From Stemphylium vesicarium (Eukaryota; Ascomycota; Dothideomycetes; Pleosporales; Pleosporaceae), in NCBI GenBank assembly GCA_004380135.1, contig QXCR01000052.1, forward strand, positions 113,609-177,608: a DNA stretch of 64,000 nt. Direction: 5' to 3'. Positions 55,257 through 64,000 of this stretch are shown here, one piece after another (positions within the stretch are counted from its first letter, which is position 1; each line of letters begins with the position of its first letter). Under the pieces are notes generated by a model that did not search any database, was not told the origin of the DNA, and saw only the letters and a list, made by a program, of their open reading frames with translations. Both the position numbers and the translations under genes were made by a program.

Positions 55257-56486
55257 CTACGAGCTCGGGCTAGCCTCAGTCGCTGTTCCGCTCTCGGTAG
55301 TATCCTTTTTCGCCTCCTCGTTCTTCTTGGCGGCGGCCATTTGCCATGCCGGGATGGCAGCGCGGCCGGTGGGCATCCTGCTGCTGTATGAAGGCGATGG
55401 CTTCTCTGCGCTGGGGGTGGAGGCCGACGCAGGCGTTACACTGCCATTTGCCTGGGTCTCAGTTGTGCTTGTACCATTTGTCTGCTCGCTGGATGCGGGA
55501 GTGGATGACGGTTGGGGTGCGGGTGTCGCGGCAGCAGTTGTACCGTTGACATTAGGTGTCTGCGCGGCACTCGTTGGCTGACCGGCTCCGTAGTAGCCCG
55601 AGGTGCTTTGAGGACGAGGAGTGCTAGAGCCCATTCTGTTTCCCATCAATGTCTTCAGACTCTTCAGCTCGGCCGACAGCTCCTTAAGCCTGTTGTCGGT
55701 CGCTTCCTTCTGCGAGTCTAATGCCTTGGGGATCAGATCCCGTAGACCGCGCACGTCATCCTCGATCCGTCGGTTGTCGTCGCCTTGCCTCTTGGACGAC
55801 TCCTTCAGGCTTGCCAATACAGATTCTACCTCGCCAAGCGCGTCGTCGAGTCTTGTTGTCCGTGCTTCTTCTGAGGCCTTGAGTGCGGATGTGTCGGTGT
55901 TGAGCTGCTCAAGGAGATCGAATGCGCGCTTGAAGGATTCGTCGACGGAGGCTTTGTCTTGCTCCAGTTGGGGCTGCGTGGGTGGTTGTATCAGGGGCAG
56001 GACGTATCGTTTCGCCGTGAAGTAGAGACCGTAGCCTACACCGCCCATCACCGTCGCCATGATGAAGTAGTCGCGCCAGTCGCGTTTCGGCGGTCTGTAC
56101 ATGTCAGCTTATATCCTGTGGTACTTCGAGATTGCACATACTCTGGTGGTGGCGGCGGTGGTTGCCAGTACCCTTGGGGCGGATAGCTTGCATATGGGGC
56201 TGCCGGCGGTGGCCTGTATGCACTACTGGCTACCGCGGATGTCTGGGGAGGAGGAGATGAAGGCTGGCTAGGGTCTTCTGCGGCACGCGCGAGCGAGACG
56301 TCGACCTCTTCTTGTGTGAGGTTCTTTGACTGAAGAAAAGCGATGCGCTTCTCAAGGGGTGCGCTGGCAACCGACGGATCTTGCAGGACTGCGGATGGAC
56401 CATTAGCATGCGTCGCGTAGATTAACCGCTTTCCTTTCATCAAACTTACAAGACACAGCAGACGTTATGAGATCCTCGCGGACCAT
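55257..56486 (-). CDS. PEX14: Peroxin-14, peroxisomal docking protein
   Basis: Exons 56486-56450, 56388-56142 and 56094-55257, phases consistent, 373 residues. Pex14 sits in the peroxisomal membrane and docks the Pex5/Pex7 import receptors. The diagnostic N-terminal domain is formed across the first splice: REDLITSAVSFLQDPSV, then RIAFLQSKNLTQEEVD, which binds WxxxF motifs of Pex5. A proline-rich stretch (WQPPPPPPE) follows, then KRDWRDYFIMATVMGGVGYG, the membrane-associated hydrophobic segment, a coiled-coil (about 130-220), and a Ser/Thr/Ala-rich tail. All landmarks are in the order known for fungal Pex14. Divergent from the beta-oxidation thiolase gene. Confidence 0.96.
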
Positions 56487-57521
56487 CTTGACTACTCGTT
56501 ACGCAATGCGAGTCGCACGCGCTGGGCAGTTGTTGATGATGGAACTGTAGAAGTCGCGAAATGACGATCCAAAAGCCGGAGGCGGGTATGCCTCGGCTCC
56601 TTGGATCGGCGGTCGGTTCCGCGAAATGCTCACGTGCGCTGCTTCGCAACGCTTTTCCTACTTTGAAACTACGACGCGAGACTGATGGATGCGCGACACG
56701 TTCTGCCATCGCGACGACATTTGAGGGCAGTAACGCATTTTTGTCTTAGATGTGCATAGAATCAATGGATATCTCATGACGCTCTGCAACGATGCAAAGC
56801 AGCAAGATTGGGATGAATACAAGCTCGCGCCGATCCTCCACATCATTGTTTCCTGTAGATTACTGTTCTTTTTGTTGTGATACTTCAAAATGAATAGTTG
56901 CTTCGTTCGTTCTTGTTGAGTCTGAAAGTACAGTAATTGTTATCCGTCGAAGGACTTCAAGTCTAGGAAATGTTATCCGTCGCTCCATTCCTGCCTCAGG
57001 AAATGTTCTCCGCTGCTGTATGCTTTCCAACAGTCGTCCACTCTGTCCAGCATACTGCTATTCTCCCGCGCATAATACCCTGATGCATCCCTTCGAGTGT
57101 CATGGTATTTACCACATGATACATATCATGCCATAAGCAAGTTGTGATGTGCTCGCATATAGCTGCGGAGTACTGCACGCGGATGTATAAATTCAGTCCA
57201 TCCGAATCGCCATCGCAAAATAGTTCTGATTGCTGTTCTATACCATTCACATATGTCTGGACTGTTAGATCACAGTAGTCGTCGCACGTGAACCGGAAAA
57301 GGACTTTGCCGCCACTTCTCCGCCCCGCGCTCACTTGCCGAAGCTCCACGCATCCCCGGGACCTGGAGCTTAGCTTACAACAACTATGGCGTATTCGTGC
57401 GGCAATTGCCAAATCTTTCATACTCCACCTGGGTTCCTGCGCTCTCTTTCTTTCTCTTTGTCATTCTCTTGATACCCACCATTTGTCACCCAGCGTCCCA
57501 TTTCAAACCCATCTTTCCGCC
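56487..57521. promoter_or_regulatory. Shared divergent promoter of PEX14 and thiolase, with a CCTCGG site
   Basis: 1,035 bases separate the two start codons. A CCTCGG at 56591-56596 matches the core site of the fatty-acid-responsive regulators FarA/FarB known in Aspergillus; it lies about 105 bases upstream of the PEX14 ATG. That it is used here is inference. No ORF of note in the region. Confidence 0.5.
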
Positions 57522-58818
57522 ATGGCTTTCGTACAAAAGGGCCTCAAGAACATCCTCCAGAAGAACCCACATGACGTCGTCTTCCTTTCAGCACTCCGAA
57601 CACCAGTCACAAGAGCAAAGAAGGGTGGCTTACGCGATGCATACGAACACGAGCTTTTGGGAGCGGTATGTCTCTTTCAATGCGTCCATTATGCAGGTTC
57701 AAGTACTGACAAATGCACAGGTCCTCAAAGCCACAATCAACAAGTTCCCGAATCTCGACCCCGCGAAGATAGACGACATATGCGTTGGCACAGTACTTGC
57801 CGAGCTTGGTGGTTCCAAGGCTGGTCGCATGGCCGCAAACCACGTTGGCATTCCCACGACGACATCGTTCAGCACCGTGAACCGCGCATGCGCATCAGGC
57901 CTCTCCGCCATAACCTCGATCGCGAACTCAATCGCTGTAGGCCAGATTGACGTGGGTATTGGAGGAGGCATGGAGAGCATGACACGGAACTATGGCAGCC
58001 GAGCTATACCCACAGAACTTTGGCCAGAGATGAAGGAAAGCCCGGTCAAGGAAGCACGGGATTGCATTATGAGCATGGGAATCACATCAGAAAATGTGGC
58101 GGAGCGGTATGGCGTCACACGCGCCGACCAGGACGCCTTCGCAGCAGAATCGCAGAACAGAGCTGCAAAGGCGCAAGCAAACGGTCTGTTCGACGATGAG
58201 ATTGTCCCTGTGACTACAAGATGGATCGAACCCGAGGTACCTGAAAACCAAAAGCAAGTCACTGTCACAAAAGACGATGGAATTCGACCGGGAACCACAG
58301 TGGAGAAGCTCGCGGCTATGAAGCCTGCTTTCAAGAAGGATGGCACAAGCACAGCAGGAAACAGCAGCCAGGTCTCTGATGGAGCGAGTGCTGCGCTCAT
58401 GATGCGCCGATCAACGGCAACGGCACTTGGTCTGGAGAACCAGATTATCGGAAAATGGGCAGGAACTCAAGTAGTCGGTTGCTCGCCAGATGAAATGGGC
58501 GTTGGACCCGCCCTTGCTATCCCCAAGCTTCTCGACTACACTGGCCTCCAAACATCCGATGTCAATGTCTGGGAAATCAACGAAGCCTTTGCCAGTCAAG
58601 CGCTGTACTGCATCAGGAAACTGGGTCTCGAGGGCAAGATGGATAAGGTTAACCCCAACGGAGGTGCCATCGCGCTTGGCCACCCACTTGGAGCCACGAG
58701 TGGTAGGATGCTTGCTACGCTCTTGAATGAGATGAGCAGGAGCGGGGAACAGGTTGGTGTGTTGAGCAAGTGTATAGGCACAGGAATGGGCATGGCTAGT
58801 TTGATCGTGCGGGAGTAG
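57522..58818 (+). CDS. 3-ketoacyl-CoA thiolase, probably peroxisomal
   Basis: Exons 57522-57665 and 57721-58818 with a 55-nt intron; 413 residues. Thiolase cleaves 3-ketoacyl-CoA with CoA in the last step of beta-oxidation. Catalytic features: nucleophile Cys105 in STVNRACASG, EINEAFA, the GGAIALGHPLGATSGRM His box, and the second Cys in CIGTGMGMA near the C-terminus. The start FVQKGLKNILQKNPHDVV followed by SALRTPVTRAKKGG is that of fungal POT1/FOX3-type enzymes rather than the cytosolic acetoacetyl-CoA thiolases. No perfect PTS2 or C-terminal PTS1 (it ends IVRE) is visible, so import may use a degenerate N-terminal signal. The head-to-head PEX14 gene supports a peroxisomal role. Confidence 0.93.
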
Positions 58819-58897
58819 TAAATTCGATGGATCGATAATGTACATTAATTAACGGGGTATCAAGAAACTGCAGTCTACGTCGCGCACGTTTCACCAA

Positions 58898-59686
58898 CTA
58901 AGTTTTGCTCTTCTTACTCTTCTTCTTAGAGCGATCTGCCAGGATTTCATCAAGGAAGCTCTTCGGTTTGGCCTTTACTTTCTTTGGAGCTGGCTGCACG
59001 ACTTCCGCCTCCTCTTCCTCTTCTTCCTTTTGAAATGGCTGATCAGCGACTGGAACATCTGCGATTACTTCATCTTTGACCCCCTCTTTTACTTCCTCCT
59101 CTTTCTTCACATCTGCTGCTAGTCTCTTCGCTCTCATTTCCTGATCCTCGTCGTCACTGTCGGCTACTCTCGGTGCTGGCTTCTCCTTCTTCCTCTGCCT
59201 CTTCGACTTGAATGTAGCGGCACGACCCTCCTCTTCATCATCGGATTCTTCCATCTTGGCAACATTCGGTTTCCCGTATTTTTGTGCTTTGGCTGCTGCA
59301 TTCGGTCTTGCAGCCTCTTGTTTCGCAGTAACGTGTGCTTTGGCTTTCTTTTTTCCGATTAGTTGTTGCAGCAGCTTGTCGTCTGATGTTGGTATTCTCC
59401 GAGTGAAGCTGCCATCCTCGATGTCTTTGGGCAGTACACCGCCAAGACCGATCCTGCGCATCATGTTAGGATCGGAAGCACCAGCAGAAAGTATCCAGAT
59501 TCACCTGTCGTGAGCGTAATTTTGTTTGAGGTCTTGGTCATCACCACCTTGGGGTGCGGCCGCGCTATCCCCAGAGTCCCATTCTGGCCGCGACCCATAC
59601 AGCGACGCCAAGAGCTTCTGCCCTTTGGCTTCAAGAAGACTTATGCGATTTGCGATGACGTCGCCCTCGTTGTTTCGCTTGGACAT
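58898..59686 (-). CDS. Lysine/glutamate-rich protein, possibly nucleolar (DUF3245-like)
   Basis: Exons 59686-59505 and 59453-58898, a 51-nt intron between, 245 residues. The N-terminal helix IANRISLLEAKGQKLLASLYG resembles the conserved start of small eukaryotic proteins of the DUF3245 type, and a second conserved-looking block reads GGVLPKDIEDGSFTRR. The rest is highly charged: KSKRQRKKEKPAPR, an acidic run (KEEEEEEAEVV) and the terminal SKKKSKKSK. This composition suits a nuclear or nucleolar protein. Function unknown; the family assignment is from memory of pattern only. Confidence 0.75.
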
Positions 59687-59908
59687 TTTTGCGCGGATTT
59701 AATCAGGGCGCTCGAGTTTTGGCTGGCATCACGCAGATTCCCGGCCGCGATATTTTTGAGGACCCGGTTCATTCTCGGCACGCTAGCAGACGTCCGCAAC
59801 AGCCCTGTGAAGCAGCCAACACCAAACGGAGCTGTGCAACTCCAGCTTTCCCACCCCTCAAACTCCCCCGCTCATAGACCCAAACGTGTGTCTGCTACTC
59901 CAGACATC

Positions 59909-61561
59909 ATGTACAACTTTGCCCGCGCCCGGCCGCTGGCTCGCGCTGTTCGCGCTGCCGCTGTATGTCCCCCGACGGTGGCCGCAAGCTGCAGAAGCCT
60001 CTTACGCACTTCTGCCCGCAATCAAGAATGTAGGCTAACACGCCCCAGGAAACACCATTGAAGCGCTCTGCTGTCCAGCAAAGGAGAGGCCTCGCTATCC
60101 ACGAATACAGGTCCGCTGCCCTGCTCGAGTCGGTACGGATGCACCACTGCATATCCCACAATTTCAAAGATATGGACATCTAATGTAATCTTCAGTATGG
60201 CATTGGCGTGCCCAAGGGTGGCGTCGCTACCAGCGGCGCAGAGGCAGAGAAGATCGCCAAGGAAATCGGTATGCGCCAGCAAGAGTAAATGGCCGGTTCT
60301 GGGCTAATGTGTGCAGGCGGAGAGGATGCTGTCATCAAGGCCCAGGTTCTCGCTGGAGGCCGTGGAAAGGGAACTTTCGACAACGGCTTCAAGGGCGGTG
60401 TCAGGGTCGTCTACTCGTATGCCACCTTGACGTATTGCATCATCACGGCCAGCCTCTAACTCAGCATGCAGTCCTCGCGAAGCCTCCATCCTCGCCGACC
60501 AGATGATCGGCCACAAGCTCATCACCAAGCAAACTGGAGCCGCCGGCCGGCTCTGCAACTCCGTCTTCATCGTCGACCGCAAGTTCGCCCGCCGCGAGTT
60601 CTACCTCGCCATCCTTATGGACCGCGCCTCGCAAGGACCCGTCATCGTCGCTTCGTCGCAAGGTGGAATGGACATTGAGACCGTCGCAAAGGAGCACCCC
60701 GAGGCCATCATCACCACCCCCGTCGACATCCACAAGGGCGTCACCGATGAGATGGCGCGCAACATTGCGACCGAGCTCGGTTTCTCAGAGCAGTGCATCG
60801 AGGACGCCAAGGACACCATCCAGAAGCTCTACAAGGTCTTCATGGAGAAGGACGCTACCCAGATCGAGATCAACCCTCTTTCCGAGACCACCGACCACCA
60901 GGTCCTCGCCATGGACGCCAAGCTCAACTTTGACGACAACGCCGACTTCCGTCAGAAGGAGGTTTTCGACTGGAGGGATCTGACCCAGGAAGACCCTGAG
61001 GAGGTCAAGGCCGCCAAGGTTGGCCTCAACTTCATCAAGCTCGACGGTGATATTGGCTGCCTCGTAAACGGTGCTGGTCTCGCCATGGCCACCATGGACA
61101 TTATCAAGCTGAACGGTGGTGCGCCTGCCAACTTCTTGGATGTCGGTGGTGGTGCTACCCCCGAGGCTATTAGGCAAGCGTTCGACCTCATCACCAGCGA
61201 CCCCAAGGTCACCGCCATCTTCGTCAACATCTTCGGTGGTATCGTCCGATGCGACGCCATCGCCAAGGGTCTCATCCAGGTCGTATCCGAGATGAACCTC
61301 AAGACTCCCGTCATCGCCAGGTTGCAGGGTACCAACATGGAGGCCGCGCAGAAGCTCGTAAGTCACTCTCTCCCTATCTAAACTGCCCTCAACAACGATG
61401 ATCAATGCTAATTCGTGGACCCGCAGGTCAACGACTCAGGCCTCAAGATCTTCGCCATTGATGACCTCCAATCCGCGGCAGAGAAGTCTGTCCAATTCTC
61501 AAAGGTCGTCAAGATGGCCCGTGACATTGATGTCGGTGTCGAATTTACTCTTGGTATTTAA
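59909..61561 (+). CDS. LSC2: Succinyl-CoA ligase beta subunit, mitochondrial
   Basis: Six exons: 59909-59962, 60049-60132, 60196-60268, 60317-60416, 60472-61357 and 61427-61561; 443 residues. It converts succinyl-CoA to succinate with ATP or GTP formation in the TCA cycle, as partner of the alpha subunit. The presequence FARARPLARAVRAA is Arg/Ala-rich. The ATP-grasp domain starts RGLAIHEYRSAALLESYGIG and includes VLAGGRGKGTFDNG; the C-terminal flavodoxin-like domain shows DVGGGATPEAI and VNIFGGIVRCD, where Gly-Gly-Ile-Val contacts the phosphohistidine loop. Three introns fall within the first 120 codons. The start and the two first junctions were chosen to fit the family's presequence-to-HEY spacing. 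It shares a 222-base divergent promoter with the lysine-rich gene. Confidence 0.95.
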
Positions 61562-62804
61562 ATACTTTTCCAGCGAGAAAATACACATTTCCCTTTCTGC
61601 TGGCTGACAAACCCCGTTTTTTGAGCGCGACAGGTTTGTAGATGTTGTTGGCATGCGCGCTCGCGAGGAAGAATCTCGGCGAGGTGTAGGTGTGTGTCGT
61701 CTTATGAATCTTTGTGTTGTTTGACTTTTTGTGTCTTATTTTGGTGTGCATGTGTGTAATGTGTTGTGAGGTTTGAAGATGATGTTTGACATGGGATTTT
61801 TGAGCGACGAATGTGATGCGTGTGGTCATGGCGCCATGTGGTGCCTTCAATATGGGAACTGATATGTCTGCCAAAGAAATGCTGACGTGTACGATGATAC
61901 CACCCACAAAGAAAGGTAAGGGGCGGCCATGTCATTCTCGCAGCTGCCCTATTTCCCCATAATAGCTAGAGAACGTCTCATCGTACTCTACTATCATCGC
62001 CTTTGTCGTTCAAGGAAGCCTTCCACTCAATCCATTAATTGGTGCATGATCAATGTTTTACACGGCAAGGCCCAGTTCCCGCAAACACGAACGCGCTCGT
62101 AGTCTTTTTTAAACAAGACGGAGGCTCCTCCATGCGAATGGCGTTGAATGTCTTTTTTTTTTGGTAAAACAAGCAGAGTGATTTTTTAAGCTGTGTGGTG
62201 TAGGAAAGAGGAAGGAAGAAAGAAAGAAGAAGAGAGGTTTTTATACGCCCCATAACTTCGAGAAAGGGGCAAAACACAAGATCCTCTTCTGTGTCTTTTT
62301 TCTTTCGTTCGCGTTGTACGCGAGACTCATGTACTCGATTACTGCAAAACTTGTATTCCTCTTCTCTCATGGAAGTGTTTGCCATCGTCCGTTTCTGACT
62401 TTTCAACAGGACGCGCAGAGGAGAAGTCATACGGAGACCGTAATGGCATTTTGGTCTCATGACGTCGTACCGATGGTTTTTCTAGTCGAGAGAAGGAGGC
62501 AGAGTCATAGGTAGTATCGTAAGAATTCTTTTAGAAGAGAGGGAGAGGGGGGGACGTCTCCATGAACCGCTGATCAGAGTTTTTTTAGAGAGAAAAAGTG
62601 GAAGATTTCAGTAAAGAGAAGAAGGGTGAAGGGGGGAGGAGAGGGGGTATTTATACACCTGCGCCTGCACCTGCCGCTGAAGATAAGGCGAGACGATGGG
62701 GGTGGAGAAGGACGCACGCCCATAACTCAAGATGATCCTCTTTTTTTCTGTCGGTTCTCTCACACTCTCGAGGTATGTCCATATATTCCCACATGTTTAT
62801 TTAG
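61562..62804. other. Gene-free, purine/pyrimidine-skewed region with degenerate repeats
   Basis: After the 3' UTR of the ligase gene there are no convincing genes. Long purine-rich tracts (AGAGAGGAAGA type) and TATTTATA-like blocks recur; see the repeat entry. Confidence 0.5.
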
Positions 62805-63420
62805 CAGACTTGCCAACAAGCAAGCCAATCAAGCCAGTCTAGCCCAATGTAGTAATCAACTAACTCGCATAGGTTAATGTGTTACTGAATGTAGTTAGAT
62901 CGGCTTGATCGGCTTGCTTGTTGGCAAGTCTGTTATTTAGAGACATCCTGAACGGGGTTTGGTCTCCCGAAAGCACATATGTGCCACGATCTCATCGATT
63001 TTGGAAAGAAGAAAGTGCTCTCATATCGCAAGGGTTTGGTAACTTTAGCAAAGAGGAGGATGAGCTCTCATCCGCCTTCACCTCGATAATCTCAGGAAAG
63101 AAAAACGACGGTCTCTCATTTTGCACCCTTTCGATGATTTTATTTGGTCGCACCGACAGACATTTCTTGGATAGTTTCGGCTTTTAGGAAAGAGAGAAGC
63201 CTCCATAGGTCATGGATGTGTTTTTTGGCAGAGAATAGGAAACATTTTCTGATGAAGAGGAGAGGAAGAAATAGGAAGGAAGGCGAGAGGAGGAGTATTT
63301 ATGGACCGCTGCTAGCGCCGAAGCGCGGAGCACGTGGAAAAATTGGGAAGATTTCGGGAGGAGAGAAGGCTTCCATCGGTCATCAATGCTGGCTGTTCGC
63401 TCAACTCCGCGCACACATTC
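62230..63420. repeat. Degenerate dispersed/tandem repeats
   Basis: Several blocks recur in order: TTTATACGCC near 62240, TATTTATACACC near 62647 and TATTTATGGACC near 63297; ACCGCTG followed 25-40 bases later by GGAAGATTTC near 62565-62610 and near 63305-63353; and about 30 bases of GAGAGAAGCCTCCATAGGTC at 63191-63220 and its variant at 63361-63390. Copies differ by many substitutions, so this looks like an old, decayed local repeat family. Confidence 0.55.
62805..62932. mobile_element. hAT-like MITE, 128 bp, with 8-bp target-site duplication
   Basis: The two ends are inverted copies: CAGACTTGCCAACAAGCAAG at the left and its complement at the right end, with 22 perfect bases, then about 9 more with one mismatch. 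The element is flanked by an exact 8-bp direct repeat TTATTTAG at 62797-62804 and 62933-62940. An 8-bp duplication and a TIR beginning CAG are typical of the hAT superfamily. There is no coding capacity, so it is a non-autonomous MITE. Confidence 0.88.
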
Positions 63421-63713
63421 GTTGTCTCTTAGTAAATATTTCAGAGGGAGATATTGTCTTGGAGCTTGGACGGACTTAATGACAGTAGCGAGCAGGCCTT
63501 TTGTTTGGAGTATGATTTCATGGGATGAGGATGTGATGGTGTTGCGGTGAATGCAGTGAAGCAAATGATCATGTAGAGCAGCTCAGCAAAAGGTAATCAG
63601 TGTATTGTTGTTGTTTTGTTGTAGCTACGACGCGCGCAGCTATATATACCCTCTGTTTACATGACGTATCTCCGATGCCAGCAAGAGCAGAAGGTGCTCA
63701 ATAGGCTGGTAAA
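62941..63713. other. Gene-free repeat-rich region
   Basis: Contains the right part of the degenerate repeats; a C-rich to T-rich transition toward the end. ORFs have no recognisable features. Confidence 0.5.
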
Positions 63714-64000
63714 TGGGTCTCCACATCGGGATCTAAAAAGCTGCAATATCTCTACAGGCTCTAACCCAATTTAGATGATTAATAGCTTATTTTATAGCCT
63801 AAATATAGGCCTGTATTTTGTATATAGAAAGCATCTAGCTAGCTACAGTACCTAGCTAGATATCTTAGTTCGGAGCAAAATGTGGAGACCCAACTCTTGG
63901 CAACGTGGGTTGGCTAATAACCTTTTTGTTATTAGCTTAAGAGAAAGACTTTCTACATACAAAATCTAGATGTAGATTTAGGCTATGGAATAAGCTATCG
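63714..64000. mobile_element. Nested inverted repeats, probable MITE or transposon end
   Basis: TGGGTCTCCACA at 63714-63725 is perfectly inverted at 63881-63892. A second, longer pair is about 50 bases: 63782-63831 and the inverted copy at about 63949-63998. The copies differ mostly by T/C changes, with T in the left arm, as would result from RIP-like C-to-T mutation. The sequence is AT-rich and reaches the window edge, so the element may be incomplete. Confidence 0.65.

Noticed and set aside
57522..57550. PTS2 signal in the thiolase N-terminus
   Set aside because: No match to the R/K-L-x5-H/Q-L/A pattern; only the family resemblance suggests peroxisomal import.
1..64000. CRISPR array, rRNA genes, secondary-metabolite cluster
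   Set aside because: No regularly spaced direct repeats, no rRNA sequence, and no synthase or cluster-type genes were seen.

Overview
The window is nuclear DNA of a filamentous ascomycete. Genes are short-introned (about 45-145 nt, GT-AG, CTAAC-like branch points), lie on both strands, and several encode proteins of clearly Pezizomycotina type. A DPR-motif dehydrin-like protein, a TRF/Taz1-type telomere protein and an AT-rich, transition-marked repeat at the right edge suggest a Dothideomycete, probably Pleosporales; this is inference, not proof. Exon coordinates were joined by hand from reading frame, splice consensus and protein-family fit.

Layout. 1-3.4 kb: importin-7/8-type karyopherin (minus; only the extreme C-terminus is cut off). 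6.1-10.8 kb: small CHZ-like protein, a Ser/Thr-rich unknown protein, and a PARP-type zinc-finger protein. 11.2-14.2 kb: mitochondrial PPR-like protein. 16.1-22 kb: acidic unknown protein, seipin, small secreted cysteine-rich protein. 22.5-28.2 kb: HSL-type hydrolase, cyclin T/K-like protein, GDT1-type transporter. 28.9-35.5 kb: Taz1/TRF-like telomere protein, zinc-binding unknown protein, type II pantothenate kinase. 36.7-43.5 kb: C2H2 zinc-finger protein, SDR oxidoreductase, DPR-motif dehydrin-like protein, class II fructose-bisphosphate aldolase. 44.3-53.5 kb: mitochondrial ribosomal protein bL9m head-to-head with a membrane-anchored ubiquitin protease, a GFO/IDH/MocA oxidoreductase, and a conserved fungal unknown. 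55.3-61.6 kb: PEX14 head-to-head with peroxisomal 3-ketoacyl-CoA thiolase, a lysine-rich protein, and succinyl-CoA ligase beta. 61.6-64 kb: gene-free repeat-rich end with a 128-bp hAT-like MITE and nested inverted repeats.

The most unusual signal is at 54689-54914. It is a tRNA-Leu(CAA) gene whose acceptor, D and T arms are intact, but whose D-loop and anticodon are each split by a 52-53-nt insertion with all the marks of a spliceosomal intron (GT...CTAAC...AG). These come in addition to a conventional intron after position 37. A Pol III-type T6 terminator follows. If real, this tRNA needs both the mRNA spliceosome and the tRNA endonuclease to mature.

Functional themes are peroxisomal beta-oxidation and import (PEX14 and thiolase sharing a promoter), lipid-droplet biology (seipin), central carbon metabolism (aldolase, succinyl-CoA ligase, pantothenate kinase), mitochondrial maintenance, and chromatin/telomere proteins. 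No secondary-metabolite cluster, CRISPR array or rRNA gene was seen.
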